Under the pieces are notes generated by a model. That model was not told where the DNA came from. It did no database searches and saw only the letters and a list, made by a program, of their open reading frames with translations. 64,000 bases of DNA from Dokdonella_A soli (GTDB taxonomy: Bacteria; Pseudomonadota; Gammaproteobacteria; Xanthomonadales; Rhodanobacteraceae): positions 186,001 through 250,000 of the forward strand of contig NZ_BAAAEU010000004.1 of the NCBI RefSeq assembly GCF_039523175.1, written 5' to 3'. Below, in pieces: positions 7,725 to 16,780 of this stretch. The position numbers and the translations under genes are program-made. Position 1 is the first letter of the stretch. Every line of letters starts with the position of its first letter.

Positions 7725-9083
7725 TCAGCCTGCCGCGCGCACCAGCTGCGCTCCGACGCGTTGACGGAACTCCCCGCGCAGCAACCACAGGCTGAGCAGG
7801 GCCTGGCAAGTCACGGTCGCGACCGACAGGAACCACACCTGCTTCAACTCGAAGCCGGGACGCGTCGAGAGCCAGAACGCAGGCAACGCGAATGTCACCA
7901 GGCGCGTGGCGCTCGAATACAGCGGCGGCAGCGTGTTGCCGAACGCCTGGAACATGCCCGAGCAGCTGAAGATCAAGCCTTGCGCCACGAAGTTCCACGA
8001 GATGATGCGCAGGTAGTCGGCACCCACCGCGATCACCGCCGGATCGCTGGTGAATCCGTGCACCAGCCATTCCGGCCGCCATTGGCAGAACAGCGTGAGC
8101 AGCAGCATGATCGAACTGCCGAGCAGCGCCGCATTGCGGAAGGTCTCGCGCACGCGCGGCAGATGGCCGGCGCCGACGTTCTGGCCGGCCAGCGGCGCGA
8201 CCGCGAACGCGACGGCCATCGCCGGCAGGAAGATCGCCTGCATCACGCGCGAGCCGACGCCGAAACCGGCCTGCGCCTCCGCGCCGAACGGCCGGATCAC
8301 GAGATAGATGATGCCGAGGAACACGAACAGGATCGCGAACTCGCCACCCGGCGGCAAGCCGATGCGCAGGATGCGCTTCCAGGTCGCGAAATGCGCGCGG
8401 CACTGTGCCGCGTCGAAGCGCACGTATTTTTCGAGGCGCACGAAATACAACGCCATCATCACGACACCGGCCGCGATCGAGATCGAACTGGCAAGGCCGG
8501 CGCCGGCGACGCCGAGCGGACGGTGCGTGATCCAGCCGGCGATCAGGATCGGTGCGAGCAGGGCATTCAGCAGTACGGTCAGCACCTGCACGATCATGCC
8601 CGGCTTCGCGATGCCGGTGCCACGCAAGGCCGAGCCCATCGCAACCAACGCGAACTGCAGCCCCATGCCCGGCAGGAACCAGTGCAGATAGGTGGCGCCG
8701 GCGGCGCTGGTCGCGGCGTCGGCACCGAGGCCGCGCGTGTACGGTCCAGTCACCGCATAGCCGACCACGAGCGTCACCAGCATGCAGGCGCCCGCGATCA
8801 GCAGGCTCTGGTTGAACACGAGGTTCGCATCGGCCGGATCCTTGCGCCCGACCGCCTGCGCGATCAGCGCCATCGTGCCGACGCCGAGCACCTGGGTCAG
8901 CGCCATGATGATGAACTGCACGTTGCCGGCGGTGCTGACACCCGCGATCGCGGCATCGCCGAGCTGTGCGACGAAGTACAGGTCGACCAGCACGTACAGG
9001 GTCTGGAACAGCATGCCGATCGCGATGGGCGCCGCGAGGCGCACGAGATGGCCGGAGATCGGGCCTTGGGTCAGGTCCTGCAT
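7725..9083 (-). CDS. MATE family multidrug/Na+ efflux transporter
   Basis: The protein is 452 residues, the normal size for 12-helix MATE exporters. The N terminus LTQGPISGHLVRLAAPIAIG and the following FQTLYVLVDLYFVAQLG match the first helices of the NorM/DinF type. A second-half repeat, LRIGLPPGGEFAILF, shows the expected internal duplication. The start ATG has AAGGA at the right distance; the frame is open further upstream but the sequence there is not conserved-looking. Substrate cannot be predicted. The gene ends near the divergent edge of the JmjC-like gene and is preceded by the convergent end of a methyltransferase gene in the same orientation. Confidence 0.9.
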   Translation of the reverse strand: MQDLTQGPISGHLVRLAAPIAIGMLFQTLYVLVDLYFVAQLGDAAIAGVSTAGNVQFIIMALTQVLGVGTMALIAQAVGRKDPADANLVFNQSLLIAGACMLVTLVVGYAVTGPYTRGLGADAATSAAGATYLHWFLPGMGLQFALVAMGSALRGTGIAKPGMIVQVLTVLLNALLAPILIAGWITHRPLGVAGAGLASSISIAAGVVMMALYFVRLEKYVRFDAAQCRAHFATWKRILRIGLPPGGEFAILFVFLGIIYLVIRPFGAEAQAGFGVGSRVMQAIFLPAMAVAFAVAPLAGQNVGAGHLPRVRETFRNAALLGSSIMLLLTLFCQWRPEWLVHGFTSDPAVIAVGADYLRIISWNFVAQGLIFSCSGMFQAFGNTLPPLYSSATRLVTFALPAFWLSTRPGFELKQVWFLSVATVTCQALLSLWLLRGEFRQRVGAQLVRAAG

Positions 9084-9205
9084 GATCGATCCTTCGTACC
9101 GTGGGTTCGGGTCGCGCCGGATTCTGCTCCGGTCACGGCGTGCGTGTCTTGTACCTTTCGGAAATCGTCCAGCCTGCAGCCTTGGGTTTGCCGCGGCCGG
9201 ATGGA

Positions 9206-10024
9206 TCAGCGCCGGCGGCCGGATACGACCGGCACATGCCACACCGCGTAGCGCGGCGGCGTTCCGATGTCGTCGATCATCGCATTGAAATCGCCACGCA
9301 CGTCGATGGAATCGCGTCCGGTGGCTTCCGCCAATGGTTCGACGTAGCCGTCGCGCCATGCGCGCAGGATGCCGGCGAATGTCTCGCGCGGAACGCGCAG
9401 GGTATCGACGACAATGTAGTCGATCGCGATGTCGGCGTAACCGCGCTGCTGGAGCAGCGGCGGTGTATGCCGGCCGATCCGGCCGTCGCAGCCGATGCTC
9501 TCGAGGTAGGGCAGTGCGGTGTCGACCCAGAAACGGTCCGGGTCGCGCGTACCGCGCGGCATGCGCAGCATGCCGTAGTCCTCGGACAGCAGATGCAGCC
9601 AGCCACCGCCCTTCAGCACACGGCCGATCTCGTCGAGCACGCGCGGGAAGTCCGGCACCGCCTGCGACATGTGGCGGCAGACCACGAGGTCGAAGCGCGC
9701 ATCGGGATAGTTGAGGGCGAATGCATCACCGACCTCGTAGCGCACGCGTTCGCCCCATCCGGCGCTTTCGCGGCGTGCGATCGCGAGATTGCCGTCGAGG
9801 ATGTCAACGCCGACGAGGTCGGCATGCGGATACCGTTCGGCGAGACGCCGCGTGATCTCGCCGGTGCCGCAACCGAGATCGAGGATGCGCGGCGCGACCG
9901 GGAGGTCGTAGCGGTCGAACAGCGCCTGTTCCTGCGGCCAGATCGCCTGCGCCTGCAGCGCGAGGTTGCGCGCCATCGACTCGTCGCCCATCTGGCGCGC
10001 CTGCGGGTTGCGATCGATGCTCAT
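9206..10024 (-). CDS. Class I SAM-dependent methyltransferase
   Basis: A Rossmann-type methyltransferase of 272 residues. Motif I is ILDLGCGTGEITRRLAERYP, followed by LVGVDILDGNL (motif II acidic residue), VGDAFALNYPDARFDLVVCRH (motif IV) and EIGRVLKGGGWLHLL (motif VI). The C-terminal part, with APRYAVWHVPV-like strands and a TFAGILRAWRDGYV helix, suggests a small-molecule or polyketide/ubiquinone-type substrate, but nothing specific. An alternative ATG lies six codons upstream; neither has a strong ribosome site. It is divergent from the next methyltransferase with about 96 bases between starts. Confidence 0.85.
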   Translation of the reverse strand: MSIDRNPQARQMGDESMARNLALQAQAIWPQEQALFDRYDLPVAPRILDLGCGTGEITRRLAERYPHADLVGVDILDGNLAIARRESAGWGERVRYEVGDAFALNYPDARFDLVVCRHMSQAVPDFPRVLDEIGRVLKGGGWLHLLSEDYGMLRMPRGTRDPDRFWVDTALPYLESIGCDGRIGRHTPPLLQQRGYADIAIDYIVVDTLRVPRETFAGILRAWRDGYVEPLAEATGRDSIDVRGDFNAMIDDIGTPPRYAVWHVPVVSGRRR

Positions 10025-10120
10025 GCTGGCTAGTTTAGCCATGACGGCATCAATGCGATCGGGTTGATCGCACGCGCGGCACTCCAGCCATGCTGCCGCC
10101 GATCAATCCCAGGAGCATGC

Positions 10121-11290
10121 ATGGATCAGACGGACGAGCGTCGGCTCGACGAGTTGAGGTCGATGTGCGCCGATGAGCGTTACCTCGAGGTCGTCCTGCG
10201 GCATTGCCCAAGCATCGACCCTATCATTGGCAGGGGCCGCTTCAACGCGAACATCCATCCGTGCGACCAGATGCTGCTGCACTCGCTGCGCCACCATCGC
10301 GACGCCGGCGCCGCCTTCAGCCAATATTTCAGCATCGCCTTGCAGCAGTATGCGAGCGCGCGCCAGATCATGACGATCTTGTTCGGTGCCGATGCGGCGC
10401 GCATCGACGTGCTCGATTTCGCTTGCGGATATGGGCGCCTGCTGCGTTTCCTCGGCCTTGCGATGCCGACGTCCCACATCTGGGCGTCGGAGTTGCAGGC
10501 CGATGCGGTCGCATTCGTGGCGGATGCATTCGGCGTGCAGACCATCGCGTCACATGCGGATCCGGCGCAATTCACGCCTGGTCGCCAATTCGACTTCATC
10601 TGGGTCGCGTCGCTGTTCTCGCATCTGCCCGAGCCGCTGTTCCATGCGTGGCTCGCGAAACTGGTCTCGTTGCTGACGCCACGCGGCGTGCTCTGCTTCA
10701 GCGTGCGCGACGCGGCCCTGCTGCCGGTCGGCGAGACCTTGCCGTCTTCCGGCATTGCCTATGCCGAGCGCAGCGAGAACGCGGAACTCGACGCGGACAT
10801 CTACGGCACGACGTATGCCGATGAAGCCTTCGTACGCCGCGCGTTGCACGCGGCGACCCACGACGCGCGGCCGCTGCATCGTCTGCCGAGGGCGCTCGCC
10901 AACGAACAGGACCTGTATGTCGTCGCCGCGGATCCGCAACGCGACCTGTCGACTCTTGCCGCGTTCCGCCGCGGCCCCTGGGGCTGGCTGGATCGGCGCA
11001 GTCTGTCTGATTCGGGCCAACTGGCGCTGCAAGGCTGGGCGGCATCGCTGGACGATGGCGCCGTCGAGTGTGTCGAGATCGATATCGACGGCCGGATACA
11101 CCGTTGTGCGACTGGCATCTCCCGACCAGATGTAGCCGCGGCCTTTGCAGATGCGCGACTGGTCGATGCCGGCTGGGAATTCCGCCACACGCTCGATGCT
11201 GACACGCGTGCTGTACGGATTGCCGTCAGCGCGTGCGCGGGACACGGGGAATCAGCGCTGCTGTATGTCGGGACTGTCTGCGTGGGTTGA
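10121..11290 (+). CDS. Class I SAM-dependent methyltransferase with an extra C-terminal domain
   Basis: The 389-residue product has a methyltransferase domain at about residues 70-230: VLDFACGYGRLLRFL (motif I), IWASELQADAVAF (motif II) and FDFIWVASLFSHLP (motif IV). A second domain of about 110 residues follows, from RRSLSDSGQLALQGWA onward, rich in beta-strand pattern with WA, ECVEIDIDG and RIAVSAC. I do not recognise that domain; comparable pairings occur in surface-polysaccharide clusters. The ATG has AGGAG six bases upstream. Immediately downstream is decayed mobile DNA. Confidence 0.8.
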   Translation: MDQTDERRLDELRSMCADERYLEVVLRHCPSIDPIIGRGRFNANIHPCDQMLLHSLRHHRDAGAAFSQYFSIALQQYASARQIMTILFGADAARIDVLDFACGYGRLLRFLGLAMPTSHIWASELQADAVAFVADAFGVQTIASHADPAQFTPGRQFDFIWVASLFSHLPEPLFHAWLAKLVSLLTPRGVLCFSVRDAALLPVGETLPSSGIAYAERSENAELDADIYGTTYADEAFVRRALHAATHDARPLHRLPRALANEQDLYVVAADPQRDLSTLAAFRRGPWGWLDRRSLSDSGQLALQGWAASLDDGAVECVEIDIDGRIHRCATGISRPDVAAAFADARLVDAGWEFRHTLDADTRAVRIAVSACAGHGESALLYVGTVCVG

Positions 11291-11327
11291 GAGGCAGGTC
11301 CAGCGCCGATTCAGCCACAGTGCACGG

Positions 11328-11571
11328 CAGCGAGATCGCGTGCGCATGATTTTCGATCTTCTTGCTGAAGCCGTTGGTCAATCGCGTGAAGCGATGCATA
11401 GGCGCGCGCATCGATCTGGCGCTCGACGAAACCGGTTGGGACATGCGCCTTATCAGGGGTCGCCGGCACTCGCTTTGTCGCACCGACAAACTCGCTTGGG
11501 TTGTTTGGGCCTTCACCGATCAGCTTGACCCGCATCACATAGTCCACATTCGCACTGAAAGCGCTCGACAG
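11328..11571 (-). pseudogene. Remnant of an IS1-type (InsAB-fusion) DDE transposase
   Basis: Reading the minus strand, one frame gives SSAFSANVDYVMRVKLIGEG, then TPDKAHVPTGFVERQ. A second frame continues with MHRFTRLTNGFSKKIENHAHAISL. Intact IS1-family transposases have these in one frame as (F)GADVDYAML(V)KLYG, then xPDPxHVSTSFVERQNLTMRM and the RRFTRLTNxFSKKxENHAHA block. The Glu of FVERQ is the catalytic E of DDE. A small deletion where NLTM would be causes the frameshift. Both the N-terminal two thirds and the last 40 residues are missing, so this is a fossil. Terminal inverted repeats are not visible. Confidence 0.72.
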
Positions 11572-11639
11572 CCGTCGCGGCTACCACCATCTATCAAATA
11601 CGCCAATCCACTAGTCGACAAAACGGCCGGATACCGAGA

Positions 11640-11870
11640 CGCCCGACAGTGATGCGCTTGCCAAGCTATTTGAGAGATTTATCGCGAGGGAACTTTTGCT
11701 GCGGATCATGACGTTCCATCGTAAATTTCATCCACAGATATATCGCTTGAAAGGGTGGAAATATAAAAAAATCGTAAAGCGTTGTGGATTATCGGACATT
11801 AGACAGCCCATATCCGTGGATTGGAGTTGACCCATCGAAGAGGGGCTGTTAGGGTCGCTAATACGACCAG
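11640..11870. other. AT-rich non-coding stretch between the transposase fossil and the Ig-repeat gene
   Basis: About 230 bases with markedly lower GC than the rest of the window, including an A-run (ATATAAAAAAATCG). No credible gene is present on either strand. A TTGACC hexamer at 11827 could serve as a -35 element. The base composition and the adjoining transposase fragment suggest imported or rearranged DNA. Confidence 0.5.
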
Positions 11871-11915
11871 AGATCTAGTTATACTAGGTCTTAAGGATGA
11901 TGTGTCGCTAGGTCT
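11871..11915 (+). promoter_or_regulatory. Promoter with three CTAGGTCT-like half-sites ahead of the Ig-repeat gene
   Basis: AGATCTAG and CTAGGTCT form an inverted pair around TTATA, and a second CTAGGTCT lies 24 bases further on in direct orientation, both followed by (T/C)AAG. A good -10 hexamer, TATACT (11880-11885), sits inside the inverted pair. This is the arrangement expected of an operator overlapping a promoter. The gene start is about 80 bases downstream. The regulator is unknown. Confidence 0.5.
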
Positions 11916-11965
11916 CAAGTCGGGGATGATTCATCGCAACGACTGGATCAAGGGAGGTGCCACTC

Positions 11966-14809
11966 ATGTTGCCGTCCTCTAAGCGTCTGGGCTTGAGTCT
12001 GGGTTTAGCTGTTTTATCGACCTTGTCATCGACCGCACTCGCGCAGAACAACGAGCAGGTGGGTCAATTCACTACATCTGATCACGCGGTATTGCCGCCG
12101 TTGTACGAAGTAACGCCTTTGAAGGAAAAAGAAGGCCATCGGGACAAACCGCTGCGCATTCTGATCAATCCCGAGGCGGCCGCATCACGACCCGACGCCG
12201 CGGCGCAGACAGCAATCGTTCCCGCTGTAGCCACCGTCGGCAGCGTGGTCAGCTTCGACGGTCTTGGCGTCGGCGGCGGTTACACGCCGAACGCCGCACC
12301 GCCCGACACCAACGGCGCGATCGGCGATACGCAATACGTGCAGTGGGTCAACGAATCATTCGCCGTGTACGACAAGAATACCGGTGTGCTGCTTTATGGT
12401 CCCGCGGCCGGCAACACGCTGTTCCAGACGCTCGGCGCGAGCCATCCGTGCGCCGTGAACAACGACGGCGATCCCATCGCGCAATACGACAAGGCTGCCA
12501 AGCGCTGGGTCATGACCCAGTTCTCGGTCACCGGCGGCAGCACCTCCGGCTACTGGCAATGCGTCGCCGTGTCCAAGACCTCGGATGCGGTCACCGGCGG
12601 TTGGAACGTGTACGCGTTCAACTACGGCACCACCGACTTCAACGACTATCCGAAGCTCGGCGTGTGGTCGGACAACTACTACATCACGTTCAACATCTTC
12701 GCCAACGGAACGACGTTCAGCGGCACCAAGTTGTGCGCCTACGATCGTCAGTCGATGTTGAGCGGCCTGCCCGCCCAGCAGGTCTGCTTCCAGCTCAGTC
12801 CCGCCTACGGCGGTCTGCTGCCCGCAGACCTGGACGGCTCCACCCCGCCCCCGGCAGGATCGCCCGAGTACTTCCTCGCGTTCGACGTCAACTCGCTGCT
12901 GCTGTGGAAGATGTCGAACATCAACTTCACCACGGCGACGGCAACGTTGTCGGCTCCGCTCACCATTCCGGTGGCGGCATTCTCGGCCGCCTGCAGCGGT
13001 GGCGGCACCTGCATCCCGCAATTTGGCACCTCGCAAAGGCTCGATTCGCTGGCCGATCGCGTGATGTACCGCCTGGCCTATCGCAACTTCAGCGATCATG
13101 AGGCGCTGGTGGTCAACCACGCGGTGACCGCGGGCAGCAGCACCGGCACGCGTTGGTACGAGATCCGCAGCCCGAACGCCACCCCGGCCGTCTACCAGCA
13201 GAGCACCTACACGCCCGATGCGTCGCATCGCTGGATGGGTAGCGCGGCAATGGACAAGGTCGGCAATCTTGCGGTCGGCTACAGCGTGTCCAGCAGCGCG
13301 ATCAACCCGGGCATCCGATTCGCCGCGCGCGCGCCCGGCGATCCGCTCAATGCCCTGGGTGCCGAAGTCCTGATCAAGGACGGCACCGGCTCGCAGACCA
13401 CGGGCTTGAGCCGCTGGGGCGACTACAGTTCGCTGACGGTCGATCCGGTGGATGACTGCACCATGTGGTACACCCAGGAGTACCTGCAGAGCAACGGCAC
13501 GTTCAATTGGAGCACGCGAATCGGGCACTTCAAGTTCTCGACCTGCGGCACCGCGCTTACGCCCGATTTCTCGCTCACCGCGACGCCGGCGAGCCAGACC
13601 GTGGTGCAGGGAAGCGGCACCAGCTACACCGCGACAGTGGGCGCCGTGAACGGATTCAACGGCACGGTGAACTTCAGCGTGAGTGGCTTGCCAAGCGGTG
13701 CCGGTGCCTCGTTCAACCCGGCCTCGGTGAATACTTCAGGTTCGTCCACGATGAGTGTAACGACCGCGGCTACCACGCCCGCTGGCAGTTACCCGCTGAC
13801 GATCACCGGCACCAGCGGCAGCATCGTGCACACCGCGAGCGTGACCTTGGTGGTCAACACCGCACCGACGCCTGATTTTGCGATTACGGCGACGCCGGCC
13901 TCGCAGAGTGTGGTCCAGGGCGCGGGCACCAGCTACACGACCAGCGTCACCGCGTCCGGCGGGTTCACCGGCACGGTCACCTTCAGCGTGAGCGGTCTGC
14001 CCTCCGGAGCCAGTGGCAGCTTCAATCCGACCTCGGTGAACACCTCGGGATCGTCGACCCTGAGCGTGACCACCGCGGCAACGACGCCTACCGGCAGCTA
14101 TCCGCTGACCATTACGGGCACCAGCGGTGCCATCGTCCACAGCGCCAGCGTGACGCTGGTGGTGACCGCGACGGTACCGGTCGACTTCTCGCTCTCGGCC
14201 ACGCCATCGAGCCAGTCGGTCGTCCAGGGGGCGGGCACCAGCTATACCGCGAACATCACCCGCACCGGCGGCTTCAGTGGCGCAGTCACGTTTTCCGCCA
14301 CAGGGCTCCCGGCCGGGGCTGCGGCGAGCTTCAGCCCGAACGCGACCACCGGCAACTCGTCCACCATGTCGGTGACCACGAGCGCGACCACGCCAGCGGG
14401 AAGCTACGTCGTGACCATCACCGGTGTCAGCGGCAGCCTGACGCACTCCACCACGGTCACCCTGGCGGTAACGGCGGCGGGTTCGGGCGACTTCACGCTC
14501 GCGGCCACACCGGCATCGCAGTCTGTCGTAGCGGGTGCGCGCACGACCTACACGGTCACGATCACGCGCAGTGGCGGATTCACCGCCGGCGTGACGTTCA
14601 GTGCGAGTGGTGTGCCGACGGGGGCGACGGCGAGCTTCAGCCCGAATCCCGCTACCGCTACGTCGTCCACGCTGACCGTGCAGACCAGCTCGAGCACCCC
14701 GGCTGGCTCGTACCCGATCACGATTACCGGTACCGGCGGCACGCTCACGCATACCGCATCGGTAACGCTCGTGGTCACTGCGGGCCAGTGCAATGGCGAT
14801 TGCCAATAG
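11966..14809 (+). CDS. Large secreted protein with four tandem C-terminal Ig-like repeats
   Basis: The ATG start has AGGGAGG eight bases upstream; a GTG nine bases earlier lies inside that site. The product is 947 residues. Residues 1-26 are a signal peptide (hydrophobic LGLSLGLAVLSTLSS, ending TALA before QNN). Residues 30-530 form a domain with recurring aromatic and Gly-Asn motifs (QYDKAAKRWVMTQFS, WMGSAAMDKVGNLAVGYS), like blades of a beta-propeller in sialidase-type exoproteins. Four repeats of about 103 residues follow from residue 534. The end, VVTAGQCNGDCQ, lacks an LPXTG or PEP-type anchor, so the protein is probably released. Function is unknown; adhesion or glycan binding is possible. 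Confidence 0.82.
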   Translation: MLPSSKRLGLSLGLAVLSTLSSTALAQNNEQVGQFTTSDHAVLPPLYEVTPLKEKEGHRDKPLRILINPEAAASRPDAAAQTAIVPAVATVGSVVSFDGLGVGGGYTPNAAPPDTNGAIGDTQYVQWVNESFAVYDKNTGVLLYGPAAGNTLFQTLGASHPCAVNNDGDPIAQYDKAAKRWVMTQFSVTGGSTSGYWQCVAVSKTSDAVTGGWNVYAFNYGTTDFNDYPKLGVWSDNYYITFNIFANGTTFSGTKLCAYDRQSMLSGLPAQQVCFQLSPAYGGLLPADLDGSTPPPAGSPEYFLAFDVNSLLLWKMSNINFTTATATLSAPLTIPVAAFSAACSGGGTCIPQFGTSQRLDSLADRVMYRLAYRNFSDHEALVVNHAVTAGSSTGTRWYEIRSPNATPAVYQQSTYTPDASHRWMGSAAMDKVGNLAVGYSVSSSAINPGIRFAARAPGDPLNALGAEVLIKDGTGSQTTGLSRWGDYSSLTVDPVDDCTMWYTQEYLQSNGTFNWSTRIGHFKFSTCGTALTPDFSLTATPASQTVVQGSGTSYTATVGAVNGFNGTVNFSVSGLPSGAGASFNPASVNTSGSSTMSVTTAATTPAGSYPLTITGTSGSIVHTASVTLVVNTAPTPDFAITATPASQSVVQGAGTSYTTSVTASGGFTGTVTFSVSGLPSGASGSFNPTSVNTSGSSTLSVTTAATTPTGSYPLTITGTSGAIVHSASVTLVVTATVPVDFSLSATPSSQSVVQGAGTSYTANITRTGGFSGAVTFSATGLPAGAAASFSPNATTGNSSTMSVTTSATTPAGSYVVTITGVSGSLTHSTTVTLAVTAAGSGDFTLAATPASQSVVAGARTTYTVTITRSGGFTAGVTFSASGVPTGATASFSPNPATATSSTLTVQTSSSTPAGSYPITITGTGGTLTHTASVTLVVTAGQCNGDCQ
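13562..14788 (+). repeat. Four tandem ~103-residue Ig-like repeats (about 306-309 bp period)
   Basis: Repeat units start at residues 534, 637, 740 and 842 of the protein, each with DF(S/A/T)L-like, then ATPASQ(T/S)VV(Q/A)G, (T)SYT, a GGF(T/S)G segment, (V)TFSxSGLP(S/T)GA, a Ser-Thr-rich linker, TP(A/T)GSYP(L/I)TITG and the closing VTLVV. The first two units are the closest pair at DNA level. Such units are typical extracellular spacers and are prone to copy-number change by recombination. Confidence 0.85.
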
Positions 14810-14836
14810 CACAAACCTGATGTGAAACACATACGA

Positions 14837-14873
14837 CTGGCCGCTGCGATTTGCAGCGGCCAGTTCGTTTTTG
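14837..14873 (+). terminator. Rho-independent terminator after the Ig-repeat gene
   Basis: A perfect 11-base-pair stem, CTGGCCGCTGC / GCAGCGGCCAG with a GATTT loop, is followed by TTCGTTTTT. It starts 28 bases after the stop codon. The remaining bases to the next gene hold a possible -10 (TACAAT at 15073) for the ABC-F gene and no other feature I can support. Confidence 0.9.
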
Positions 14874-15105
14874 GCAGGCACGCCTTGCTCTGCTGTGGCT
14901 CGTAGCTGCCGCGATGGCGCTCACGTGGCCCGCGTGACATCGCCGTAGATTGGAGCCAGGGCAAGCGGGCCGATGACCGTTTCGTACGCCCCAAAGCGCC
15001 GAATCCTCAACCTTCGACCCGCACCAGAACTGGCCGGGAGTCAATGTCGCGCGGGCTTCGCGGCTTATCCGCTACAATGCGCGCCCTCGCAATACCGGCA
15101 ACCCC

Positions 15106-16758
15106 ATGATCGCCTTCCGAAACTTCGCCCTGCGGCGCGGTGAACGCCTGCTGCTGTCCGACGTCGACCTCACCCTGCACGCGGGTTCGCGCGTCGGCGT
15201 GGTCGGCCGCAATGGCTGCGGCAAGTCCAGCCTGTTCGCCGCGGTCATGCGCGAGGTCGAACCCGATCGCGGCGACCTCGACCTGCCGAGCCGCCTGCGC
15301 CTGGCCAGCGTCGCGCAGGAAACGCCGTCGCTGCCGGATGCGGCGATCGACTTCGTCGTCTCGGGCGACACCGAGGTCCACGCGATCCTCGTTGCCGAAG
15401 CTGCGGCGATGGCCGCCGAAGACTGGGACGCGGTTGCGGTGGCACACCAGAAGCTCGCCGAGATCAACGGCTACGACGCGACCGCGCGCGCCGGCCGCCT
15501 GCTGCACGGCCTCGGCTTCAAGGCCGACACGCATCAGATGGCGGTGTCCGAATTCTCCGGCGGCTGGCGCGTGCGCCTGAATCTTGCGCGTGCGCTGATG
15601 CAGCCGTCAGACCTGCTACTGCTCGACGAGCCGACCAACCATCTCGACCTTGACGCGGTGCTCTGGCTCGAACAGTGGCTGCTGAAGTATCCGGGCATGC
15701 TGCTGATGATCTCGCACGACCGCGAATTCCTCGACGGCCTGTGCACGCACACACTGCATCTGAACGAAGGCCGCGCCAAGCTCTACAGCGGCGACTACAC
15801 CGGTTTCGAGCGCCAGCGTGCCGAGCACCTGCGCCAGCAACAGATCGCGTTCGAGAAGGAACAGACCGAACGCGCGCACCTGCAATCGTTCATCGACCGC
15901 TTCAAGGCGTCCGCAGCCAAGGCCAAGCAGGCGCAGTCGCGCGTCAAGCGCCTGGCCAAACTGGCCGGCACCGAGGCGGTGCGCGCCGAACGCCAGATCC
16001 GCATCAACTTCGCCGAGCCGGCGAAGATTCCGCATTCGCTACTGCGCCTGAATCACGTCGATGCGGGCTATGGCGAAACGCGCATTCTCGGCAACGTGAA
16101 GTTCGGCCTCGAAGCCGGCGACCGCATCGGCCTACTCGGCCCGAACGGCGCGGGCAAGTCCACGCTGGTGAAGACCCTGGTCGGCGAGCTGCCGCTACTC
16201 GACGGCGAGCGCACCGCGCATCCGGACATGGTGCTCGGCTACTTCGCCCAGCACACGGTCGAATCGCTGCACGAAGGCCAGACCCCAATCGACCATCTGC
16301 GCGATATAGCACCCGGCGTGTCGACGCAGGACTTCCGCGATTTCCTCGGCCGCTGGAACTTCGCTGGGGATCGCGCGTTCGAGGTCATCGACGGTTTCTC
16401 CGGCGGCGAACGCGCCCGCCTCGCGCTGGCGTTGATCGCTTGGCGCAAGCCGAACGTGTTGCTGCTCGACGAACCGACCAACCATCTCGACCTGGAAATG
16501 CGCGAGGCGCTGGCGGAAGCGCTCAGCCTCTTCGAGGGCGCGATCGTGCTGGTTTCGCACGACCGACATCTCACGGGCCTGGTCTGCGAAACGTTCTGGC
16601 GCGTCGCCGACGGCAAGGTCGAGGAGTTCAAGGGCGACCTCGACGAGTACGCGGCCTGGCTGCGTTCGCGCGGCTCGAATACGGCGGAGCAGGGCGGGCG
16701 CAAGGCCGCGAACGAATCGGCTTCCGATCAGCGCCGCGCGGCGCGTAGAGTAGCCTGA
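15106..16758 (+). CDS. ABC-F family ATPase (YheS-like, ribosome-associated)
   Basis: The 550-residue protein has two ATPase domains and no membrane segments, the layout of ABC-F translation factors. Walker A motifs are GRNGCGKSS and GPNGAGKST. Signatures are FSGGWRVRLNLARAL and FSGGERARLALAL. Both Walker B motifs read LLLDEPTNHLDL, and both H-loops read SHDR. The linker between domains (about 215-300) is long, charged and rich in Gln, Lys and Arg (FIDRFKASAAKAKQAQSRVKRL), matching the P-site tRNA interaction motif region. Domain order and length fit YheS, a factor linked to ribosome stalling. The C terminus is a basic tail. It heads a same-strand run of RNA-modification genes. Confidence 0.92.
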   Translation: MIAFRNFALRRGERLLLSDVDLTLHAGSRVGVVGRNGCGKSSLFAAVMREVEPDRGDLDLPSRLRLASVAQETPSLPDAAIDFVVSGDTEVHAILVAEAAAMAAEDWDAVAVAHQKLAEINGYDATARAGRLLHGLGFKADTHQMAVSEFSGGWRVRLNLARALMQPSDLLLLDEPTNHLDLDAVLWLEQWLLKYPGMLLMISHDREFLDGLCTHTLHLNEGRAKLYSGDYTGFERQRAEHLRQQQIAFEKEQTERAHLQSFIDRFKASAAKAKQAQSRVKRLAKLAGTEAVRAERQIRINFAEPAKIPHSLLRLNHVDAGYGETRILGNVKFGLEAGDRIGLLGPNGAGKSTLVKTLVGELPLLDGERTAHPDMVLGYFAQHTVESLHEGQTPIDHLRDIAPGVSTQDFRDFLGRWNFAGDRAFEVIDGFSGGERARLALALIAWRKPNVLLLDEPTNHLDLEMREALAEALSLFEGAIVLVSHDRHLTGLVCETFWRVADGKVEEFKGDLDEYAAWLRSRGSNTAEQGGRKAANESASDQRRAARRVA

Positions 16759-16780
16759 TCGAACGGCCAGATAGCCCGCA

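Noticed and set aside
11725..11795. Two near-DnaA boxes (TCATCCACA and TGTGGATTA) in an AT-rich stretch
   Set aside because: Each has one mismatch, there are only two, and no dnaA, dnaN, gidA or rpmH genes are close. An origin is not supported.
13562..14788. Tandem repeats considered as a CRISPR array
   Set aside because: The period is about 306 bases, the units are coding and diverged, and there are no unique spacers.
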